64,000 nt of DNA from NCBI RefSeq assembly GCF_006335015.1, contig NZ_VDGT01000008.1, positions 1 through 64,000 of the forward strand, in the 5' to 3' direction. The notes under the pieces are model-generated. The model saw nothing but the letters and a program-made list of their open reading frames with translations. It did not search any database and had not been told where the DNA came from. This document shows positions 8,461-17,481 of the stretch, piece by piece (position 1 is the stretch's first letter; every line of letters begins with the position of its first letter). Made by a program: the position numbers and the translations under genes. The DNA comes from Streptomyces sedi (GTDB lineage Bacteria; Actinomycetota; Actinomycetes; Streptomycetales; Streptomycetaceae).

Positions 8461-8784
8461 CCTGTGGACTGTTCGGCAGGTTATCCACAGGCCACCGACC
8501 GTGGCTGTGTATAAGTCGGTGGACAAGCGGCCGGAGAGAAACGGGCATTAGCCCCATATGCGGATACTGTGCACGATGGAACCCATCACACAATGAGCCG
8601 CTTTTCGTCACCCGAATCACTCCGAATAACCCCTGAGAGCGAGCGAGTTTCCCAGGGATTCTCTCAGATTCCCCCGGAAGTGCGAATGAGCGCGGTTTGC
8701 GTGGGGAATTATCCGCCGCGCACCGAAGGGCCCGGAAGGCGCCACGCCGTTCATCCACAACCCCGCCCCCCAGCCTGTGGATAA
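8461..8784. promoter_or_regulatory. DnaA-box cluster in the pheA-serS intergenic region
   Basis: Two perfect boxes: TTATCCACA at 8481-8489 and its reverse complement TGTGGATAA at 8776-8784. 8/9 matches: TGTGTATAA 8506-8514, GGTGGACAA 8518-8526 and TCATCCACA 8751-8759. Weaker 7/9 sites include TGTGGACTG near 8463 and TTATCCGCC near 8709. The 599-bp gap holds no gene and is AT-richer than its surroundings in places. S. coelicolor has a high-affinity DnaA-titrating cluster (D78) on the cosmid that carries serS, pheA and cydA; this is probably its counterpart. The serS promoter should also lie here. Confidence 0.82.
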
Positions 8785-8963
8785 CTCGGTCGAGCCGGTG
8801 GACGGACGGGGGGCGAAGGGCCCCCGAAACGCCGCCGAGCAGGGCCGAGAGGGGGCGCGGCCGAGTTTCCCGAGCTCGACCGACTCTTCCGGCAAAACGG
8901 GCTTATCGCCCTCCGGGGCCTTTTCGTTTCACCGCCCCGAGACGGCCCGGTAGCCTGTCGGAC

Positions 8964-10241
8964 GTGATTGACCTCCGACAGCTCCGCGAGAACCCGGACC
9001 TGGTGCGCGCCTCGCAGCGCGCCCGTGGTGAAGACGTCGACCTGGTGGACAGGCTACTCTCCGCCGACGAGCGGCGGAGGTCGTCCGGATCGCGCTTCGA
9101 CGAGCTGCGCGCCGAGCAGAAGCGCCTGGGCAAGCTCATCCCCCGCGCCGAGGGCGAGGAGAAGGCCGAGCTGCTGGCCCGCGCCGGCACCCTCTCCACC
9201 GAGGTGAAGGCCGCCGACGCCGAGCGCGACGAGGCGTCCGCCGAGGCCGAGGCGCTGCTCCTCCAGCTCTCCAACGTGATCCACCCCGCCGTCCCCGTGG
9301 GCGGCGAGGACGACTACACCGTGCGCGAGACCGTCGGCGAGATCAGGGACTTCGCCGCCGAGGGCATCACCCCGCGCGACCACATGGACCTCGGCCAGGC
9401 GCTGGGCGCCATCGACACCGAGCGCGCCGCGAAGGTCTCCGGCTCCCGCTTCGCCTATCTGCGCGGCCAGGGCGCACTGTTGGAGCTGGCCCTGGTCAAC
9501 GCGGCGGTCGCGCAGGCCACCGCCGCCGGCTTCGTGCCGATGGTCACGCCGGCCCTGGTGCGTCCGCGCGCCATGGAGGGCACCGGCTTCCTCGGCCAGG
9601 CGGCGCAGGACGTCTACCGGCTGGAGCAGGACGACGCCTATCTGGTGGGCACCTCCGAAGTGCCGCTGGCCGCCTACCACATGGACGAGATCATCGACGC
9701 CGACCAGCTGCCGCTGCGCTACGCGGGCGTCTCCCCGTGCTACCGGCGCGAGGCCGGCTCCTACGGCAAGGACACCAAGGGCATCTTCCGGGTGCACCAG
9801 TTCACCAAGGTCGAGATGTTCTCGTTCGTCACGCCCGAGGAGGCCGAGGACGAGCTGGAGCGGCTGCTGGGCTGGGAGAAGCAGTGGCTGACCTCCCTTG
9901 AGCTGCCGTTCCGGGTGATCGACGTCGCCAGCGGCGACCTCGGCGCCTCCGCCAGCCGCAAGTACGACTGCGAGGCGTGGTTCCCCACCCAGGGCAGGTA
10001 CCGCGAGCTGACGTCGACCTCCAACTGCACCGAGTTCCAGGCGCGTCGACTCCAGGTGCGGATGCGCGAGAGTGGCCGCACCCGGCCGCTGGCCACGTTG
10101 AACGGCACGCTCTGCGCGGTCTCCAGGACCATCGTCGCGCTCCTGGAGTACCACCAGCAGGCCGACGGCTCGGTCCACGTGCCGGAGGTGCTGCGCCCCT
10201 ACCTCGGCGGTCGTGAGCGGCTGGAGCCGGTCGCTCGATGA
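8964..10241 (+). CDS. serS: Seryl-tRNA synthetase
   Basis: 425 aa, the usual bacterial length. The N-terminal tRNA-binding coiled-coil arm spans about residues 25-105. The class II catalytic core follows, with the [10 protein letters not shown] serine/ATP region (about 230-240), motif 2 ([22 protein letters not shown]) and motif 3 ([12 protein letters not shown]). GTG 8964 begins with [11 protein letters not shown], the standard start of the family; the frame is open upstream but not conserved. It charges tRNA-Ser in the cytoplasm. It overlaps the downstream HAD phosphatase gene by 4 bp. DnaA boxes upstream could couple its expression to replication, which is inference. Confidence 0.97.
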   Translation: MIDLRQLRENPDLVRASQRARGEDVDLVDRLLSADERRRSSGSRFDELRAEQKRLGKLIPRAEGEEKAELLARAGTLSTEVKAADAERDEASAEAEALLLQLSNVIHPAVPVGGEDDYTVRETVGEIRDFAAEGITPRDHMDLGQALGAIDTERAAKVSGSRFAYLRGQGALLELALVNAAVAQATAAGFVPMVTPALVRPRAMEGTGFLGQAAQDVYRLEQDDAYLVGTSEVPLAAYHMDEIIDADQLPLRYAGVSPCYRREAGSYGKDTKGIFRVHQFTKVEMFSFVTPEEAEDELERLLGWEKQWLTSLELPFRVIDVASGDLGASASRKYDCEAWFPTQGRYRELTSTSNCTEFQARRLQVRMRESGRTRPLATLNGTLCAVSRTIVALLEYHQQADGSVHVPEVLRPYLGGRERLEPVAR

Positions 10242-11155
10242 GCCAGCCGCGTTCCGAGCCGGCAGCCGTCCCCTCCGCCCCGGCGGAGGGGACCGTGCCG
10301 GCCCAACCGGCGGGCGTCGCCGCGCCGTTCCCCTACCGGCTGATCGCCACCGACCTCGACGGGACGCTGCTGCGCTCCGACGAGACCATCTCGCCCCGCA
10401 CCCGCCGCGCGCTGCGCGCGGCGGTCGCCGCCGGCGCCCGGCACCTCGTCGCGACCGGGCGCAGCGTCGCCTGGACCCGGCACATCCTGCGCGACCTGGG
10501 ATACGAGGGGCTGGCCGTCTGCGGGCAGGGCGCGCAGCTCTACCACGCGGGCGAGGACCGGCTGGTGACGTCGGTGACCCTGGACCGCGCGCTGGCGCGC
10601 GCCGTGGTGGAACGGCTGGAGTCCCGCCTCGGCACGCTGGGTGTCGCGGCCAACCGCGACGGGCTCGACGGGCAGGTCGTCGCGGACGAACGCTTCCCCA
10701 TCGGCCCCGGCAGCGGCTTCGGCGAGGAGCCGGGGTCGGAGGAGCTGTGGCGGTCGCGTGACCGGGCGGCGCTCTTCGAGGAGCCGCTCATCAAGCTCTA
10801 TCTGCGCCATCCCACGCTGGACGACGACGCGTTGGCCGCCGCCGCGCTGGCCGAGGTCGGCGACGCGGTGGGCGTGATCGTCTCCGGCGAGGGCCTGGTC
10901 GAGGTCGTGCCGGCCGGGCTGAGCAAGGCCACCGGCCTCTCGCTCGCCGCCCGGCGGATGAAGGTGCGGGCCGCCGAGACCATCGCCTTCGGCGACATGC
11001 CCAACGACCTGGCGATGTTCGCCTGGGCGCGGCACGCGGTGGCGATGGCCGACGCCCACCCCACGGTGAAGGCCGCGGCCGACGAGGTCACCGGCGGCAA
11101 CGACGCGGACGGCATCGCCGTGGTGCTGGAGAGGCTGCTCGCCGCGGGGCGTTGA
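10238..11155 (+). CDS. HAD superfamily (Cof-type) phosphatase
   Basis: 305 aa. After an Ala/Pro-rich N-terminus (about 1-30) comes HAD motif I DLDGTLL (about 40-46), motif II in VATGRS, the motif III lysine in LSKATG, and motif IV in [12 protein letters not shown]. The C2-type cap sits between motifs II and III, the Cof/YidA architecture. These enzymes dephosphorylate sugar phosphates or cofactors such as FMN or PLP; the substrate is unknown here. It starts 4 bp inside serS and so is translationally coupled to it. A paralogue with the same motifs lies at 18622-19464. Confidence 0.9.
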   Translation: MSQPRSEPAAVPSAPAEGTVPAQPAGVAAPFPYRLIATDLDGTLLRSDETISPRTRRALRAAVAAGARHLVATGRSVAWTRHILRDLGYEGLAVCGQGAQLYHAGEDRLVTSVTLDRALARAVVERLESRLGTLGVAANRDGLDGQVVADERFPIGPGSGFGEEPGSEELWRSRDRAALFEEPLIKLYLRHPTLDDDALAAAALAEVGDAVGVIVSGEGLVEVVPAGLSKATGLSLAARRMKVRAAETIAFGDMPNDLAMFAWARHAVAMADAHPTVKAAADEVTGGNDADGIAVVLERLLAAGR

Positions 11156-11161
11156 GCGCCA

Positions 11162-11185
11162 GCGTGCGCGCCCTGAAGCGCACGC
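11162..11185 (+). terminator. 8-bp hairpin after the serS-HAD operon
   Basis: GCGTGCGC (11162-11169) pairs exactly with GCGCACGC (11178-11185) around an 8-nt loop, 6 bp beyond the HAD stop codon. No T-tract. It is a likely weak terminator before the glycosyltransferase. Confidence 0.5.
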
Positions 11186-11256
11186 CGGGGAACCGCGGGA
11201 CGCGACGCTCCGTCGAACCCCCAGTAGCGGCGCGGTGACCGAAGCCGGGGGGCCTC

Positions 11257-13269
11257 GTGAAGATCGTCTTTCTCCTCAACAACGCCTACGGCGTGGGCGG
11301 CACGATCCGTTCCGTCGCCAACCTCTCCGCGGCGCTCGCCGAACGCCACGACGTGCGGATCGCGAGCCTCTACCGCTCCAGGACCACGCCGAGCCTCGCC
11401 TTCGCCCCCGGCGTGCGGATCACCCCGCTGATCGACCTGCGCCCCGACGCCGCCGACGCGGCCGGCCAGGGCCCCGAACCGGCCGAGCCGAGCGCCGTCT
11501 TCGCCGACCTGCCGATGAACTACGGGCGGATCGCGCCCTCCGGGCTCAGCGACCGGCGCATGGGCGACTTCCTCGCCAAGGTCGACGCCGACGTGGTGAT
11601 CTCCACCCGCCCCGTGCTCAACGTCTATCTCGCCCGCCTCGGCCAGCCGCGCTATCTGCGGATCGCCCAGGAGCACCTCACCCACGACGCGCGCTCCCGG
11701 CGCGCCAGGGCCGTGCAGCTGGCGGCGGCACGGGAGCTGGACGCCCTGGTCTGCGTCTCCAGGAGGGACGCCGAACGCTACGCCGAGGCCCTGCGCGGCT
11801 CCCCCGTGCGGGTCGTCAACGTCCCCAACTGCTCCCCCGCGCCCAGCGTCCCGCCGGCCGCCGGCGACTCACGGATCATCGTGGCGGCCGGCCGGCTGGC
11901 GCCGGTCAAGCGCTACGACCGGCTGATCGACGCGTTCGCCGAGCTGGCGCCCGAGTTCCCCGACTGGCAGCTGCGGATCTACGGCCGGGGCGCGGAACGC
12001 GACGCCCTGCGCCGGCGCATCGGCGCACACGGCCTGCACAACCGCGCGCGGCTGATGGGCGCCGCCTCGCCGATCGAGACCGAGTGGGTCAAGGGCGCGG
12101 TGGCCGCGGTCTCCTCGGACGCCGAGTCGTTCGGGCTGACCCTGGTGGAGGCGATGCGCTGCGGACTGCCTGTGGTCGCGACCGACTGCCCGCACGGGCC
12201 GGGAGAGATCATCACGCACGGCGAGAACGGCGTGCTGTCGCCGCTGCCGGGCGGCAGCGCCGCCCTCGCCGCGGCGCTGCGGCCACTGCTGGCGGACGAG
12301 GCGTTGCGCCGCGGGCTGGCGGCGCGGGGGCGCGCCTCGGCGGCGGCGTACGCGCCGGGCGTGATCGCCGCGCGGTACGAGGAGCTGTTCCACGCGTGGG
12401 CGCCCGACGCCTCGACCGGCGGGTCCCGCAGGGGACTTGGCGCGCTGTGGCGCCTGCGGCGGCCAACCGGGATCCGGCCCGGCGGCCGGCCCCGCGGCCT
12501 CGCGGAGAGCGCGGCGGACGGCGGGCTGCGGGTCTCCCTCGACGGCCGCTCGCTCCCGAAGGGCGCGGGCACGCTGCTGCTGCGGCTGCGCCACGACCCG
12601 GGGGGTCGGGAGCTGGCGCTTCCGCTGCCGCGCGTGCGCGGCTCGCGGCGGGTGGAGCTGACGCTCGACCGCGAGACGCTCGAACTGGCCGAGGGCCGCT
12701 GGGACCTCTTCGTTGCGACCGGCCTCCCGGAGGCGCCGGGGCGGGCGCGGCGGGTGGCCGCCGACCAGGTGCGCCAGGCCGCCCTGGTCCACGCGCCGCC
12801 CCGGGTGGACGGGCGCGGGGTGAGCGCGTGGATCCCCTACCGCACGAAGGACGGCAACCTCACGGTCCGCGCGTGGCTGCGCCCCGCCCACGCGGAGGTC
12901 GACGAGGTGCTCCTCGGCGACGACGCGTTCACGGTGCGGGTGACGCCGGCCGGCGCGGTGGGCGGCCCTTCGGGCGCCGGGTGGCGGGCGGTGGGGGAGA
13001 ACGGCGGGTCCGTGTGCGACCTCGGATGTGCCGTGGACGGCGACCAGTTGGTGGTGACGATCCCGTTCGACGCGGTGGCGGCGACGCCCGGCGACTGGCG
13101 GCTGGCGCTGCGCGCCCCCGACGGTACGGCGGTCGCCGCGGCCCGCATCGGCGGCGACGTCGCGGACCGCCGCGCGACGGACGTCTTCCCCCCGCGCGAC
13201 GGTGCCGGGGCCGCCCTGCGGCTCCGCTTCACCCTCGACCACGACCTGGTCCTGACGGTCGACGCGTAG
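11257..13269 (+). CDS. Family 4 glycosyltransferase with long C-terminal beta-rich domain
   Basis: 670 aa. Residues about 1-385 form a GT-B glycosyltransferase: an N-terminal GG motif (YGVGGTIRSV), the phosphate-binding region APVKRYDRLI near 210, and the retaining E-x7-E motif in ESFGLTLVEAMRCG (about 290). Nucleotide-sugar use is inferred from the family, with the closest flavour being poly(glycerol-phosphate) glucosyltransferases. Residues about 400-670 are a separate Ala/Arg-rich, beta-strand-predicted region I cannot name. No signal peptide or transmembrane helix. The GTG start has a GGGG ribosome site just upstream. The gene converges on the 194-bp repeats and an ABC operon. A role in wall-polymer decoration is possible. 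Confidence 0.82.
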   Translation: MKIVFLLNNAYGVGGTIRSVANLSAALAERHDVRIASLYRSRTTPSLAFAPGVRITPLIDLRPDAADAAGQGPEPAEPSAVFADLPMNYGRIAPSGLSDRRMGDFLAKVDADVVISTRPVLNVYLARLGQPRYLRIAQEHLTHDARSRRARAVQLAAARELDALVCVSRRDAERYAEALRGSPVRVVNVPNCSPAPSVPPAAGDSRIIVAAGRLAPVKRYDRLIDAFAELAPEFPDWQLRIYGRGAERDALRRRIGAHGLHNRARLMGAASPIETEWVKGAVAAVSSDAESFGLTLVEAMRCGLPVVATDCPHGPGEIITHGENGVLSPLPGGSAALAAALRPLLADEALRRGLAARGRASAAAYAPGVIAARYEELFHAWAPDASTGGSRRGLGALWRLRRPTGIRPGGRPRGLAESAADGGLRVSLDGRSLPKGAGTLLLRLRHDPGGRELALPLPRVRGSRRVELTLDRETLELAEGRWDLFVATGLPEAPGRARRVAADQVRQAALVHAPPRVDGRGVSAWIPYRTKDGNLTVRAWLRPAHAEVDEVLLGDDAFTVRVTPAGAVGGPSGAGWRAVGENGGSVCDLGCAVDGDQLVVTIPFDAVAATPGDWRLALRAPDGTAVAAARIGGDVADRRATDVFPPRDGAGAALRLRFTLDHDLVLTVDA

Positions 13270-13279
13270 CCCGCGTCGC

Positions 13280-13850
13280 GGACAGCGGCGGACGACCACC
13301 GAGCCGCCCCCACCGGGCGCGTTGTCGAGCGCACCCCGGCGCGAGGTCACCCGCGCCCCACGGGGTGTCAGGGGCGCGGGGAACTGCGCGAAGCATCCGT
13401 GACGGGCCGCGGACGACCACCGAGCCGGACCGGCCAGGTCCGTTGTCGACCACACCCCGGCACGGGGTCACCCGCGCAGTTCCCCGCGCCCCCGGACCGC
13501 GCCGGCGAAGCACCACGAAAACCACCGGCAGCATGCCCACCCCCACACACCCCCACGAACCCCGGGGGCGCGGGGAACCGCGCGAAGCACCCGTGACCGG
13601 CCGCAGACGACCACCGAGCCGGACCGGCCAGGTCCGTTGCCGACCACACCCCGGCACGGGGTCACCCGCGCAGTTCCCCGCGCCCCCGGACCGCGCCGGC
13701 GAAGCACCACGAAAACCACCGGCAGCATGCCCACCCCCACACACCCCCACGAACCCCAGGGGCGCGGGGAACTGCGCGAAGCATCCGTGACCGGCCGCGG
13801 ACGACCACCGAGCCGGACCGGCCAGGTCCGTTGTCGAGCGCACCGACCGG
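13280..13850. repeat. 194-bp tandem repeat array between convergent genes
   Basis: The segment beginning GACSGGCCGC recurs at 13401, 13595 and 13789, an exact 194-bp period over about 2.5-3 copies, with a degenerate first partial copy at about 13288. Each unit carries a forward core (CAGTTCCCCGCGCCCC) and, about 65-70 bp later, its inverted copy (GGGGCGCGGGGAACTG), so each copy can fold into a long stem. It fills the gap between the glycosyltransferase stop (13269) and the ABC permease stop (13859), that is, two gene 3' ends. No gene is supported here. Confidence 0.9.
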
Positions 13851-13858
13851 CGAGGGGC

Positions 13859-14578
13859 TCAGTCCCCGGTCACGGTCAACGCCGTCAGGCGGCGCGTCGC
13901 GTACCAGGCGCCCAGCACCGTGGCCGCCGTCAGCAGGATCAGCGCCAACGGCAGCGCCACGTCCGACGTGACGTCGGAGCCCGAGGCGGCGATGCCCTCG
14001 GCCAGGGACAGCGACCACTGCTGCACGCTGAGCGTGCGCACCCCGGCCAGCGTGCTGCCCAGCAGCGCCTCCCAGACCAGCGCGTAGACCAGCCCGAAGA
14101 CCACCGCGTTCCGCGAGACCGTGCCCAGCAGCAGGAAGATCGCGCTGTAGGCGACGGCGGCGACGGCCGCCGCCACGGTGTAGGCGGAGGCGATGCCCTG
14201 GCTGTTGCCGTTGAGGATCAGCCCGGACACCAGGATCGGCGCGGTGGTGAACGCGATCGTGACGGCGATCGCCACGATCAGCTTGGTCATGATGATCGTG
14301 CGCCGGGGCAGCGGCTTCGCCAGGAGGTAGACGATCGAACCGTCGTCGATCTCCGGGGCGATGGCGCCCGTGCCGGCGACCACGCCGATCAGCGGGACCA
14401 TGGAGGCGAGGGCGAAGCCGCCCAGCACCTCGACGGCCGCGCTGTCGTCGGCGCCGCCGATGAGCCGCACGGCCAGCGAGATCGACAGCAGCAGCGCGGG
14501 CAGGGCGATCAGTATCAGCACCCGGCGACGGCCGAGCAGGGCCCGGTACGTGAGCCGGGCGACGGTGTGGTTGTACAT
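13859..14578 (-). CDS. ABC-2 type transporter permease
   Basis: 239 aa with about six transmembrane helices and the short cytosolic N-terminus typical of ABC-2 permeases (MYNHTVARLTYRALLGRRR). It carries a conserved middle region reading IDDGSIVYLLAKPLPRRT at about 77-95. It lies 67 bp downstream of its probable partner ATPase at 14646-15563 on the same strand, as the last gene of a four-gene exporter operon. Substrate unknown; the family exports drugs, lipids or peptides. Its 3' end faces the 194-bp repeats. Confidence 0.87.
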   Translation of the reverse strand: MYNHTVARLTYRALLGRRRVLILIALPALLLSISLAVRLIGGADDSAAVEVLGGFALASMVPLIGVVAGTGAIAPEIDDGSIVYLLAKPLPRRTIIMTKLIVAIAVTIAFTTAPILVSGLILNGNSQGIASAYTVAAAVAAVAYSAIFLLLGTVSRNAVVFGLVYALVWEALLGSTLAGVRTLSVQQWSLSLAEGIAASGSDVTSDVALPLALILLTAATVLGAWYATRRLTALTVTGD

Positions 14579-14645
14579 CGCGGTGTGGCTCCTTAGCGGC
14601 GGTGCGCCGATTCGTCGTGGCAGGGGCGGAGTTGACGCATCGTCG

Positions 14646-15563
14646 TCACGCCCCCACCAGGTAGGAGAAGACGTTCTCCAGGGACTCGTCGGACGGCGCG
14701 ACCGTCAGCAGCCTGATGTCCCGTTCCCTGGCCAGCGAGGGCAGCCGTTCGGTGAAGCGCGCGAAGTCCACGGCCTCGACCCGCAGCGCGTCCTCGGCCC
14801 CGTCCACCTCGATGCCGGTCGTGGAGGCGTCGGCGATCAGCGCGGCGGCCAGCGCCCGGTTGTCGCTGGAGCGGATCAGATAGCGGTGCGGCCGGTCGGT
14901 CATCAGCCGGCGGATCTTGCGGAAGTCGCCCGAGGCGGCGTGCCGGCCGGCGACGATCACCTCGATGTGGCTGGCGAGCTGCTCGACCTCCTCCAGGATG
15001 TGCGAGGAGAACAGGACCGTGCGCCCCTCCTCCCCCATCTTGGCCAGCAGGTCCATCAGTTGGAGCCGCTGCCTGGGGTCCATCCCGTTGAACGGCTCGT
15101 CGAGCAGCAGCACCGACGGCTGGTGGACCAGCGCGGAGGCCATCTTGACCCGCTGCCGCATCCCCTTGCTGTAGGTGTCGATGCGGCGGTCGGCGGCGTG
15201 CGTCATCTCGACCGTGGCCAGCGCCTCGGCCGCCGCCGCCTTCGGGTCGGGCAGACCGTGCAGCTCGGCGTTGGCCAGCACGAACTCGCCACCGGTGAGG
15301 TAGTCGTACATCCCCTCGCGCTCGGGCACCAGGCCGATGTGGCGGTAGCTCTCCGCGTTCCGCCAGATCGGGCGCTCGTCGAGGGTGACGGTGCCGGCGG
15401 AGGGGGCGAGGAAGCCGCTCATCATGTTGATCAACGTGGACTTGCCGGCGCCGTTGGGGCCGAGCAGGCCGGTGACCCCGGGGCCGATCGTCATCGTGAC
15501 GTCGTTGACCGCGACCACGTTCCCGAACCAGCGGGAGGTGTTGTCGATGTGGAGGGTGGTCAC
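14646..15563 (-). CDS. ABC transporter ATP-binding protein
   Basis: 305 aa, GTG start overlapping the upstream permease gene by 4 bp. Walker A GPNGAGKST at about residue 37, signature region YSKGMRQRVKMASAL, Walker B LLLDEPFNGMDP and the His switch region (FSSHILEEVE). The C-terminal ~90 residues form the extension found in ABC-2 (NatA/CcmA-like) ATPases. The frame is open upstream of the GTG, but that part overlaps the permease and is not conserved. It probably powers the permease at 13859-14578. Confidence 0.9.
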   Translation of the reverse strand: MTTLHIDNTSRWFGNVVAVNDVTMTIGPGVTGLLGPNGAGKSTLINMMSGFLAPSAGTVTLDERPIWRNAESYRHIGLVPEREGMYDYLTGGEFVLANAELHGLPDPKAAAAEALATVEMTHAADRRIDTYSKGMRQRVKMASALVHQPSVLLLDEPFNGMDPRQRLQLMDLLAKMGEEGRTVLFSSHILEEVEQLASHIEVIVAGRHAASGDFRKIRRLMTDRPHRYLIRSSDNRALAAALIADASTTGIEVDGAEDALRVEAVDFARFTERLPSLARERDIRLLTVAPSDESLENVFSYLVGA

Positions 15564-16444
15564 AGCCCGGCCTTTCGGTAGCGGCGTCCCAGCAGCAGGT
15601 AGCAGGCGACGGTGACGAGGACCGCGGTGGCCAGCAGGGCGACCCCGGCGATGTCGGTGGGCGGCTCCTCGAACGGGTAACCCGAGGTGCCGCCGAGGAA
15701 GGCCGACTGGATGCCGTCGATCACGGAGCCGGGGGAGAAGATCCCGATCCAGCCGAGCGTTTCCTCGCTGCCGGCGTCGTAGGCGACGGCCTGGATGGCG
15801 GTGACCGCGAAGTACGGGATGGTCAGCACCCCGATGACGGCGGCCACGCCGAACCCGCGGCGCGGGGTGAGGCTCGCGACCCACAGCGCGATCGCCGCGT
15901 GCATCAGCGAGAAGACGACGGAGATCACCAGGCCCTGGGCGAAGCCCTTGGTCTGGTCGGCGAAGCCCAGCTCGGCGAGGAGCCCGCCGACGTACGCGAT
16001 CACCAGCGGCAGCGCCACGAAGAGGAAGATCGCGGAGCTGAGCGCCGCGTACTTGGCGGCCACGTAGTCGCCGCGCTCGATGGGGCGCGAGAAGTACAGC
16101 GGGGTGACCTTGTAGCGCAGGTCGAGCGAGACCATCTGCGGGGCGGCCAGCGCGATGTAGAGGCCGACGATCGGCTGCATGAACAGCGCGTAGCTCGTGT
16201 ACTCGATCGGCAGCTCGTCCAGGCCGACGAACGCGGCGATCGCCACCATCACCAGCGCGGGCGCCATCATGATGGCGAACAGGCCCATCGGCAGGACCTT
16301 GGAGCGTGCCGAGCGGCCGAGACCGAACGAGCCGCGCAGCGAGTGCGTGAAGAGCGCCCGCCTGGCGTGGGAGACCCCCAGCCGCTCGCCCGAGTAGGAG
16401 CGGTAGCCGATGTTGTGGATACGGGCATCGGTGCCGGTGCTCAT
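15560..16444 (-). CDS. ABC-2 type transporter permease
   Basis: 294 aa, about six transmembrane helices. The N-terminal cytosolic stretch (about 1-45) contains IHNIGYRSYSGERLG, a conserved opening of actinobacterial ABC-2 permeases paired with NatA-like ATPases. It overlaps by 4 bp both the preceding ATPase gene (16441-17442) and the following one (14646-15563), so the middle of the operon is tightly coupled. It is the first of two permeases in this operon. Substrate unknown. Confidence 0.88.
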   Translation of the reverse strand: MSTGTDARIHNIGYRSYSGERLGVSHARRALFTHSLRGSFGLGRSARSKVLPMGLFAIMMAPALVMVAIAAFVGLDELPIEYTSYALFMQPIVGLYIALAAPQMVSLDLRYKVTPLYFSRPIERGDYVAAKYAALSSAIFLFVALPLVIAYVGGLLAELGFADQTKGFAQGLVISVVFSLMHAAIALWVASLTPRRGFGVAAVIGVLTIPYFAVTAIQAVAYDAGSEETLGWIGIFSPGSVIDGIQSAFLGGTSGYPFEEPPTDIAGVALLATAVLVTVACYLLLGRRYRKAGL

Positions 16445-17442
16445 CGGTTGACCTCCGCGCTGGTGACCTCGGCCGTCGGGTCGGCGCCGGCCTCGGGGCC
16501 GCGCCGGAACACCTCGGCTATCTCGTGCCGGCCGCGCTCCATCCGGACCAGGCCCAGGCCCAGCTCGACGACGGCGTCCCTGACCTTGTCGTAGACGCCG
16601 TCGTCGGTGATCTCCAGATGCAGCTGGCGCCCCGGTGCCGTCACCGCCTCGATCCCGACGGCGGAGAGCGCCGAACGCAGCGCGGCGGCACCGTCCGGGT
16701 GCGCGTCGCTGTCGGTCACCTCGACGGCGAGGGCCGCGGTGGCCTCGACGAAGCTGGCCGTGGTCTGCGAACGCAGCAGCTTGCCGCCGTCGATCACCAC
16801 GATGTGGTCGCTGGTGCGCTCCAGCTCGCGCAACAGGTGCGAGGTGACCAGCACGGAGATGCCGAAGTCGCTGTGGACGCGCCGGATCAGGCCCAGCATC
16901 TCGTCCCTGCCGACCGGGTCGAGGCCGTTGGTCGGCTCGTCGAGCAGCACCAGCTTCGGGTCGTGCACCAGCGCCTGGGCCAGCTTCACCCGCTGCTTCA
17001 TGCCCGTCGAGTAGCCGCCCATCGGGCGGTAGCGCTCCTCGTAGAGCCCGACGTGGCGCAGGGTGTCGGCCGTCCGCTCGCGGGCGGCGGTGCGGGGCAG
17101 CCCGGACATGGCGGCCATGTGCACCACGAACTCGGTGGCGCTCACGTCGGGCGGCAGGCAGTCGTGCTCGGGCATGTAGCCCACCTGTGCCCTGATGGCC
17201 GAACCCTCGGCGGCGGATTCGAGGCCCAGCACGCGGGCGGTGCCCTCGGTCGCGGGAGCCAACCCCAACAGGATCTTGATCAGGGTTGACTTGCCCGCGC
17301 CGTTGGACCCCACCAGGCCTGTCACGCCGGGCTGGATGTCGATGGTCAGGCCGTCCAACGCGGTCACCCGGGGGTACCGCTTGGTCAAGCCGTTGGTTTG
17401 AATGACGCTCACGTCGACGACGGTAGTCGCGACCATCGTCAC
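16441..17442 (-). CDS. ABC transporter ATP-binding protein, first gene of exporter operon
   Basis: 333 aa. Walker A GSNGAGKST (about residue 43-51), signature YSTGMKQRVKLAQAL, Walker B LVLLDEPTNGLDP and the switch His in TSHLLRELE, followed by a ~100-residue C-terminal extension. A GTG start at 17442 is used; an ATG two codons later and a GTG ten codons later are alternatives, and conserved sequence begins at about residue 14 (IQTNGLTKRYP). It pairs with the permease at 15560-16444. It resembles the second ATPase of the operon, suggesting an ancient duplication of an ATPase-permease pair. Confidence 0.9.
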   Translation of the reverse strand: MTMVATTVVDVSVIQTNGLTKRYPRVTALDGLTIDIQPGVTGLVGSNGAGKSTLIKILLGLAPATEGTARVLGLESAAEGSAIRAQVGYMPEHDCLPPDVSATEFVVHMAAMSGLPRTAARERTADTLRHVGLYEERYRPMGGYSTGMKQRVKLAQALVHDPKLVLLDEPTNGLDPVGRDEMLGLIRRVHSDFGISVLVTSHLLRELERTSDHIVVIDGGKLLRSQTTASFVEATAALAVEVTDSDAHPDGAAALRSALSAVGIEAVTAPGRQLHLEITDDGVYDKVRDAVVELGLGLVRMERGRHEIAEVFRRGPEAGADPTAEVTSAEVNR

Positions 17443-17481
17443 GCGCGTCAGCCTTCGGTAGCTGGTCCCGCGCCGGGGCCC

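Noticed and set aside
8365..8963. A T-box or other riboswitch ahead of serS
   Set aside because: No T-box sequence or specifier stem is visible, and actinobacterial T-boxes are known mainly for ileS. The region is explained by DnaA boxes.
16405..16420. A DnaA-box-like TGTGGATAC inside the ABC permease gene
   Set aside because: A single 8/9 match in coding sequence is expected by chance; no cluster surrounds it.
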